Below are positions 58,688 to 63,211 of a DNA stretch of 63,211 nt, piece after piece. The DNA comes from Globomyces pollinis-pini (taxonomy: Eukaryota; Chytridiomycota; Chytridiomycetes; Rhizophydiales; Globomycetaceae), in contig MU621173.1 in NCBI GenBank assembly GCA_025399215.1, positions 1 through 63,211 of the forward strand, written 5' to 3'. The translations under genes and the position numbers were made by a program. The notes under the pieces are model-generated. The model was not told the origin of the DNA, did no database searches, and saw only the letters and a program-made list of their open reading frames with translations. The stretch's first letter is position 1; the number at the start of each line of letters is the position of its first letter.

Positions 58688-58901
58688 AGCCATCTATCCA
58701 TTCACTCTTTAATTTATCAAGTTTCTTGGTCAAATACCCATTTAATCTCCTTAAAATGAATTCAATTTCATTACAGCAGCAGAACAGTAACTGATAAGTA
58801 ATAATAACTTCAATCAGTTGATTCTGTTATCAGGTGTTCACAATGTCAAATGATGTAAACATAAATACATCCACTATTCACCATCGAATATTATTCATCT
58901 A

Positions 58902-59561
58902 ATGATTCACTTTCGCTTAATACCAAGACTATTAAATCCAATCTTTATTAAACCTATTCAAATTCAAAAATCAAAGTGGATTAGAAGTTATGCTACTATT
59001 GATTTAACGCAATTACATTCTCTGCTAATGAATTTGGATGAGAAACAAAAGTTGTTTGAGGATAGTATTCAATGGGGTCATTCAAAGGAATTGAAATTAT
59101 CCCTAACAGATCATTGTATCAACCCAAGTGAAAACGATAATTGGGCCATACGAATCACAAGTGCAAAAGGATATAAAGATAACCTATCAATACTGTTACG
59201 CGATCAACGAATCGATCCATCTGCTAAGGACAATATGTGTATTCGACTAGCAGCCGAAAATGGACATGCAGATTGTGTAAGACTTCTTTTAGATCATCCT
59301 AATGTTGATCCATCAGCTAAAAACAATGCTGCATTACGATGGGCATCCCGAAATGGACATTCGAAATGCGTTTCTATTCTATTATCAGATTCACGAGCGG
59401 ATCCTACGGCTGATAATCATTATGCTATTAAATGGGCAATGGCAAATTCTCACCATGCTTGTGTAGGTTTGTTATTAGCAGATTCACGTATGCAACAGTA
59501 TAAATTTGACTTGCCTTCTCTTCAGGATTTCAAGGCTAAATCTAAATTTGCTTTCGAATAA
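58902..59561 (+). CDS. Ankyrin-repeat protein with mitochondrial-type N-terminus
   Basis: Intronless 219-residue protein. MIHFRLIPRLLNPIFIKPIQ and SKWIRSYATI form a basic, hydrophobic leader with an RSYA-type cleavage site, which suggests mitochondrial import. Then three to four ankyrin-like repeats with the motif DPSAKDNMCIRLAAENGHAD and CVRLLLDHPNVDP. The repeat variant (x-D-P-S-A-x-N-x-A-I-R-x-A-x-x-N-G-H) is common in large expansions of fungi and amoebae. Function would be protein binding; partner unknown. Confidence 0.72.
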   Translation: MIHFRLIPRLLNPIFIKPIQIQKSKWIRSYATIDLTQLHSLLMNLDEKQKLFEDSIQWGHSKELKLSLTDHCINPSENDNWAIRITSAKGYKDNLSILLRDQRIDPSAKDNMCIRLAAENGHADCVRLLLDHPNVDPSAKNNAALRWASRNGHSKCVSILLSDSRADPTADNHYAIKWAMANSHHACVGLLLADSRMQQYKFDLPSLQDFKAKSKFAFE

Positions 59562-59676
59562 AATTGATTTGGTTTTTTAAATAGCTATGTTACTTCATCA
59601 CCTTCTACGATTCTATTTTAATCGACTATTTACTTTAGAATGACGACCACAACACCTTGCTGATTAGATAAAATCT

Positions 59677-60210
59677 TTATTTGATTTCAACCACGGTTAC
59701 ATCCTCAGAGCGAGATGTATTATTATTAATGAGTGATTCTTCATATTCATCAACTTCTCTTAGATCTGATTTAATATCAAACTGCCAGCCAACAGATTTT
59801 GGATATGGTACTCTAGATTGAAGTCCACCAATAATATGAGCAACTCCAAAAACAAGAAATATTATGGATACAGGGGTTGTGAATCCATGACTAGAATAGG
59901 ATGTATATTGAGGAGTGATAATGGTAAATCCACAGAGTAAATGTAATAGACCTCTTCCCATAAAAGTATATAAAAACTGACAATATTGATGAATCCAATC
60001 TAATTTAAAACAATCTGCACAGATCAATAAGATTCCGAGTAATATATAGTAGATTGCCAAAACGATATAAACACCATAATGAAAGGTTACAAAATAATTA
60101 ACAGCAATCATAAACAACAACCCAATAAACACGATGTTAATCATTCTAATAGAAGTTGATAAGCCTTTCTTGCTGATTGTTAATTCGATCCGATGAATTG
60201 TATCATCCAT
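59677..60210 (-). CDS. COPI-associated / TVP15-like Golgi membrane protein
   Basis: Intronless 177-residue protein with four membrane helices: IRMINIVFIGLLFMIAVNYF, VYIVLAIYYILLGILLICAD, GRGLLHLLCGFTIITP and PVSIIFLVFGVAHIIGGLQS, with RGLLHL matching the RGxxYxxxGxL motif of the TVP15/COPI_assoc family. C-terminal cytosolic tail is acidic. Such proteins reside in late Golgi vesicles. No signal peptide. Family assignment is from helix layout and that motif. Confidence 0.65.
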   Translation of the reverse strand: MDDTIHRIELTISKKGLSTSIRMINIVFIGLLFMIAVNYFVTFHYGVYIVLAIYYILLGILLICADCFKLDWIHQYCQFLYTFMGRGLLHLLCGFTIITPQYTSYSSHGFTTPVSIIFLVFGVAHIIGGLQSRVPYPKSVGWQFDIKSDLREVDEYEESLINNNTSRSEDVTVVEIK

Positions 60211-60446
60211 TTTGTATTTAGCTTACAAAGACTGAAGTCTTTAAATTTTAACATTTGGCCACGTTGGCAAGCCACTCTAACCAGACTACCGTGCAATGAA
60301 GAACAATTCTTAAACAATGTGAAAACAGCGTGCTTTGCTCATCATGGATCTAAACCTGGATGCAACCCTCTGATTTTTTTGATTGTATTACTGATGAGAG
60401 ATGTTGTTTGCTATAGATGTTTATTATAACATTTAAAATGGTGAAA

Positions 60447-61109
60447 TTATCTCAAGACCATCCTATTGCAAGAAAATCCTCTAATATTTGAGATACTTTC
60501 AACATTGAATTTTGAATACTTCACACGCTTTGTATCTATATCGTTACTGCAAACATCACATAACAGTTGACTATCTTTATCTACTTTTCCGTCACCAACT
60601 ATAACGAAAAAATTGCCGCATTTGTTATATTTTCGGTGGGACATGTAACAATTACAAGATACTTTTGAGATAGTCAATGATTTCAGTTGTTCCATTAATT
60701 GAAATTCTGGTCCTTGCTTGATTGCTACCAGCTGTGCTTCCAAGTCCTTGTTCTCGTTTAATGAACCTTCCAATTCACTTTCACAGTTTTCAATTTGTTT
60801 AACAATCTTATCACATAGTAAACAATTTGCAGTTGATTTCAATAAACATAGATCGATGGAAGATAAGCGAGGCAATTCAGATTTCATGTCGGTAATACCA
60901 CGTAAGATAGACAAAATGAGCCGGAAAGAAGTTGGGTCACAGTCAATATATACACTTCCCAGGTGAATTTTCGACGGAATCGTAGAAGACAACATAGTGG
61001 ATACCATCCAATCCATACTCACTACCGTTTTGCGATTCAAGACAAACAGACTTCCTTGAACAGATAAAGACACGAATTCGTTTAGGTCCTTATCGCAATC
61101 AGGTGGCAT
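60447..61109 (-). CDS. KCTD-type BTB/T1 domain protein
   Basis: Intronless 220-residue protein. N-terminal part LNEFVSLSVQGSLFVLNRKT and VVSMDWMVSTMLSSTIPSKI, then GSVYIDCDPTSFRLILSILR (the D-R/C-D-P-x-x-F-x-x-I-L pattern), is the T1/BTB fold of KCTD proteins. A coiled coil (ENCESELEGSLNENKDLEAQ) leads to a Cys-rich C-terminus (SCNCYMSHRKYNKCG, LLCDVCSND) that could bind zinc. KCTD proteins are commonly CUL3 adaptors, but that role is inference. Confidence 0.65.
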   Translation of the reverse strand: MPPDCDKDLNEFVSLSVQGSLFVLNRKTVVSMDWMVSTMLSSTIPSKIHLGSVYIDCDPTSFRLILSILRGITDMKSELPRLSSIDLCLLKSTANCLLCDKIVKQIENCESELEGSLNENKDLEAQLVAIKQGPEFQLMEQLKSLTISKVSCNCYMSHRKYNKCGNFFVIVGDGKVDKDSQLLCDVCSNDIDTKRVKYSKFNVESISNIRGFSCNRMVLR

Positions 61110-61293
61110 TTTTCATCACAATCTTTTGGTTCCACTTTTAACTGCTTTTTTGACACTCACTTTCCCATGATATTGACACTGGATCTATACTGGCGTTGGA
61201 TTGAATCTTCAATGGTGTGAAAGGATTGACAAAATTGATATTCAGTATTTTATCGAAACGTCATACCTGGTCATTCCTAGTCATTTTCTCCAA

Positions 61294-62184
61294 ATGCTAT
61301 CTGCAGAATTTTTGACATCAATCTGTAAGCTTATAGCCGTTCCGATACTAGGAATTGCTGCATTTACATTCTTAGGCCAATTGTACGAATTCTGGCAGTA
61401 TAGCTGTTCTAATAGAAGTCGTTTACTACTCATTCTACTCACCCTCAGCTATTGTGCTCTACAAAGCGCAATCGCACACACAATTGACGCATATAATCGG
61501 AATTTCTTTCGCGATTATGATGTGATGCTCCGACTGTATGGATTCTTGACGGCTTGGCCAGTCTTTTTTACGTTCTATCTCACCATCATTGGAAATTGGG
61601 AAATGAATCGTTTAGTACTTCCATTGACTCCTTCTCTCAATCCAAAATTCATAACAAATATCGAAATCGCGGTGTCGATTGTATCGTTTGTTTGTGGTGG
61701 AGGTACATTACGTCTGTTAACAATTAGGATTCTTGTACTGGCCATTTTCGGATCGGGGTGCATTCTCTCTGAAGGTGCAGCCAATATTACTGACATATAG
61801 TGGTTAATGTTGGCCAGTTTCCTGCAATGTTTTTCATTACTCTCTGTCATTGTCCAAGGAATCTTCATATCAATCAAGATGAGGAATTATGCAACAGAGA
61901 AAGAGGTTGACATACAAACGAAACAACGATTTCATCACGTTTTAAAACTGATCATCTATTTTACAGCGTTGGATATTTTATGTTTTGCATCAGCTTTACA
62001 AGCTGCCACTACTCCAATCAGAAGCGATAGTGATGCCATTTTTCGCGACCGAATACTGGGAATTTCAGCATATCTATACTCACCAATGATATTTGTTTAT
62101 GTGAGACTGTTTGATCATATCAAAGGAATTAAATTCTATACACGTGATATAGTTGCAGTGAAGGTGATAGAAAGTGAGGGATAA
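61294..62184 (+). CDS. Seven-helix membrane protein (copy 1)
   Basis: ATG 61294 (MLSAEFLTSICKLIAVPILG). An upstream TTG-initiated extension is possible but lacks Met. Two introns, 25 nt (ending before 61729) and 26 nt (GTGCAGCC...ATATAG, ending 61800), give CGGGFLYWPFSDRGAFSLKW with no stop. Seven hydrophobic segments follow in order: CKLIAVPILGIAAFTFL; LLLILLTLSYCALQSAI; GFLTAWPVFFTFYLTIIG; ITNIEIAVSIVSFVCGG; LASFLQCFSLLSVIVQGIFI; LIIYFTALDILCFASAL; and ISAYLYSPMIFVYVRLF. It ends KVIESEG at 62182-62184. The fold suggests a GPCR-like or transporter-like protein; no family recognised. Confidence 0.65.
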
Positions 62185-62640
62185 GTATTAATATACGTGT
62201 ATGATTTGGGTGTGAATTGCTTATTGCTTGATATTTGGTATGCAGTAAGAGGAAAGTAACTGAAATGGCATTAACTTTAATATATGTTATTTGTATTTAA
62301 ATGTGTGTATTCCTAAGATGATCCAGTTTTGATATCCAAAGTGTTGGTTTCGGAATCATATTGACCCCTTACCAGTTCCAAAAAGTATGCATTCCTAATC
62401 GAAGGAATGAATCCTTTTGAATTGCAGTATGATAGGTGAAAAGCTCGAATTTTACAGTGATCTTGAGGTTGATGTCTTAAAAGATATGATTGTCGATTGA
62501 AAGACGTTAATGGGACATTGGATCTGCTGATTTCAAGCCGTGCTATTTCCGACTTGCTGTGAACACGTTATTCCTTAATTTATCTTTCTCCTGGGCATTT
62601 TGAAAAAAATAAGATTGACAAATTCTTAAACGCTATAACA
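62185..62640. other. Intergenic between the seven-helix copies
   Basis: About 450 bp in which I see no exon. AT-rich, no repeat of the upstream gene recognised. Confidence 0.4.
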
Positions 62641-62769
62641 CAAACAATTGATATACTGTTGAAATTTTACTCTTGAATTAGACCTGGCATTTTGCTTCCA
62701 TAATGTGGTATATTCAATCTGGTATGTCGATGTATCATAATGAATCATCAAAGAAACTTTGTTTTGGTT

Positions 62770-63211
62770 AGTTTTATTACGACAATGATATCATGTTACG
62801 ACTGTATGGATTCTTGACAACCTGGCCAGTATTCTTTACGTTCTATCTCACCATCATTGGAAATTGGGAAATGAATAGTTTAGTACTTCCATTAACTCCT
62901 TCCCTCACTCCAAAAATCATAACAAATATCGAAATCGCGGTGTCGATTATATCATTTGCTTTCGGGGGAGGTACATTATAGCTGATAACAATTAGGATTC
63001 CTGTATTGGCCATTTTCAGATCGGGGATCCTTCGCTATCAAGGTATAATTATTATTACTGATAATTAGTGGTTGATACTAGCCAGCTTCCTCCAATGTTA
63101 CTCATTACTTTCTGTAATTGTCCAAGGAATCTTCATATCAATCAAGATGAGGAATTATGCAACAGAGAAAGAGGTTGACATACAAACGAAACAACGATTT
63201 CATCACGTTTT
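62770..63211 (+). pseudogene. Second, 5'-degenerate copy of the seven-helix gene (runs off window)
   Basis: From about 62775 it is nearly identical to 61508-61945: LRLYGFLTTWPVFFTFYLTI then IGNWEMNSLVLPLTPSL. Both introns are conserved (25 nt ending 62996, 26 nt ending 63069) and give GGGFLYWPFSDRGSFAIK-WLILASFLQ. Upstream, the first two helices are not found: 62640-62680 shows only a faint trace (TQTIDILLKFYS-stop for HTIDAYNRNFF). It is either a pseudogene or a gene whose 5' exons differ. The 3' end lies outside the window. Confidence 0.6.

Noticed and set aside
61798..61803. Apparent in-frame TAG readthrough in the seven-helix gene
   Set aside because: Two GT-AG introns of 25 and 26 nt remove the stop and restore a continuous frame. 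The duplicated copy at 62.8-63.2 kb has the same two introns, so no recoding is needed.

Overview
This window is AT-rich eukaryotic nuclear DNA, most likely from an early-diverging zoosporic fungus (chytrid-like). Four things point there. Gene density is fungal. Genes are cut by very short GT-AG introns, mostly 25-35 nt. Fungal-type families are present: an M36 fungalysin protease, a GH63 ER glucosidase and a Yop1 pair. Cilium or flagellum genes are also present: ZMYND10, a dynein-arm assembly factor, and a CFAP92-like protein, which non-flagellated fungi lack. I place it no more precisely than that.

Layout. 1-6 kb: an ACOT13-like thioesterase, an SBDS-domain Rtc3-like protein, the tRNA deaminase subunit TAD3, a REEP/Yop1 protein and the Pol III factor BRF1. 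6-13 kb: an SH3BGRL-type thioredoxin-fold protein, PP2A methylesterase (PPME1), ER glucosidase I, KIN17 and a dysferlin-domain (Pex23/30-like) protein. 13-24 kb: fungalysin, a Snf2/Sth1 remodelling ATPase with bromodomain, and the large ribonucleotide reductase subunit. 23.5-32.7 kb: an ADCK1/UbiB kinase, a second Yop1, ZMYND10, a Vac1/rabenosyn-type C2H2+FYVE protein and a perilipin/LEA-like repeat protein. 32.7-39 kb: a biotin cluster with fused BioD-BioA, BioB and BioF. 39-46 kb: two small secreted paralogues, an SRPK kinase, an antibiotic-biosynthesis-monooxygenase-fold protein with a truncated second copy, and a kinase-like gene between those two copies. 46-59 kb: an LRR-like protein, VDAC, a PH-like/coiled-coil protein, the CFAP92-like gene, NIPSNAP, a tiny TATA-driven gene and a MAPR/Dap1 haem protein. 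59-63 kb: ankyrin, TVP15-like and BTB proteins, and a seven-helix membrane protein with a partial second copy running off the end.

The most unusual signal is in the introns. In at least ten genes the non-coding gap between two exons is not one intron. It is a head-to-tail series of two to five intron-sized GT...AG units that abut exactly (AG|GT) with no exon between them. The flanking exons join in frame only if the whole series is removed. In the Vac1 gene two neighbouring units are near-copies, so tandem duplication of whole introns is the likely origin. AG|GT joints of this kind would act as zero-length-exon recursive-splicing points.

The biotin genes form a functional group: 7-keto-8-aminopelargonate synthase, DAPA aminotransferase plus dethiobiotin synthetase in one polypeptide, and biotin synthase. 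BioB and BioF share a divergent promoter of about 100 bp. It carries a repeated motif that also occurs upstream of the BioD-BioA gene, which suggests co-regulation. All multi-exon models were joined by eye from reading frame, splice signals and family conservation, without transcript data.
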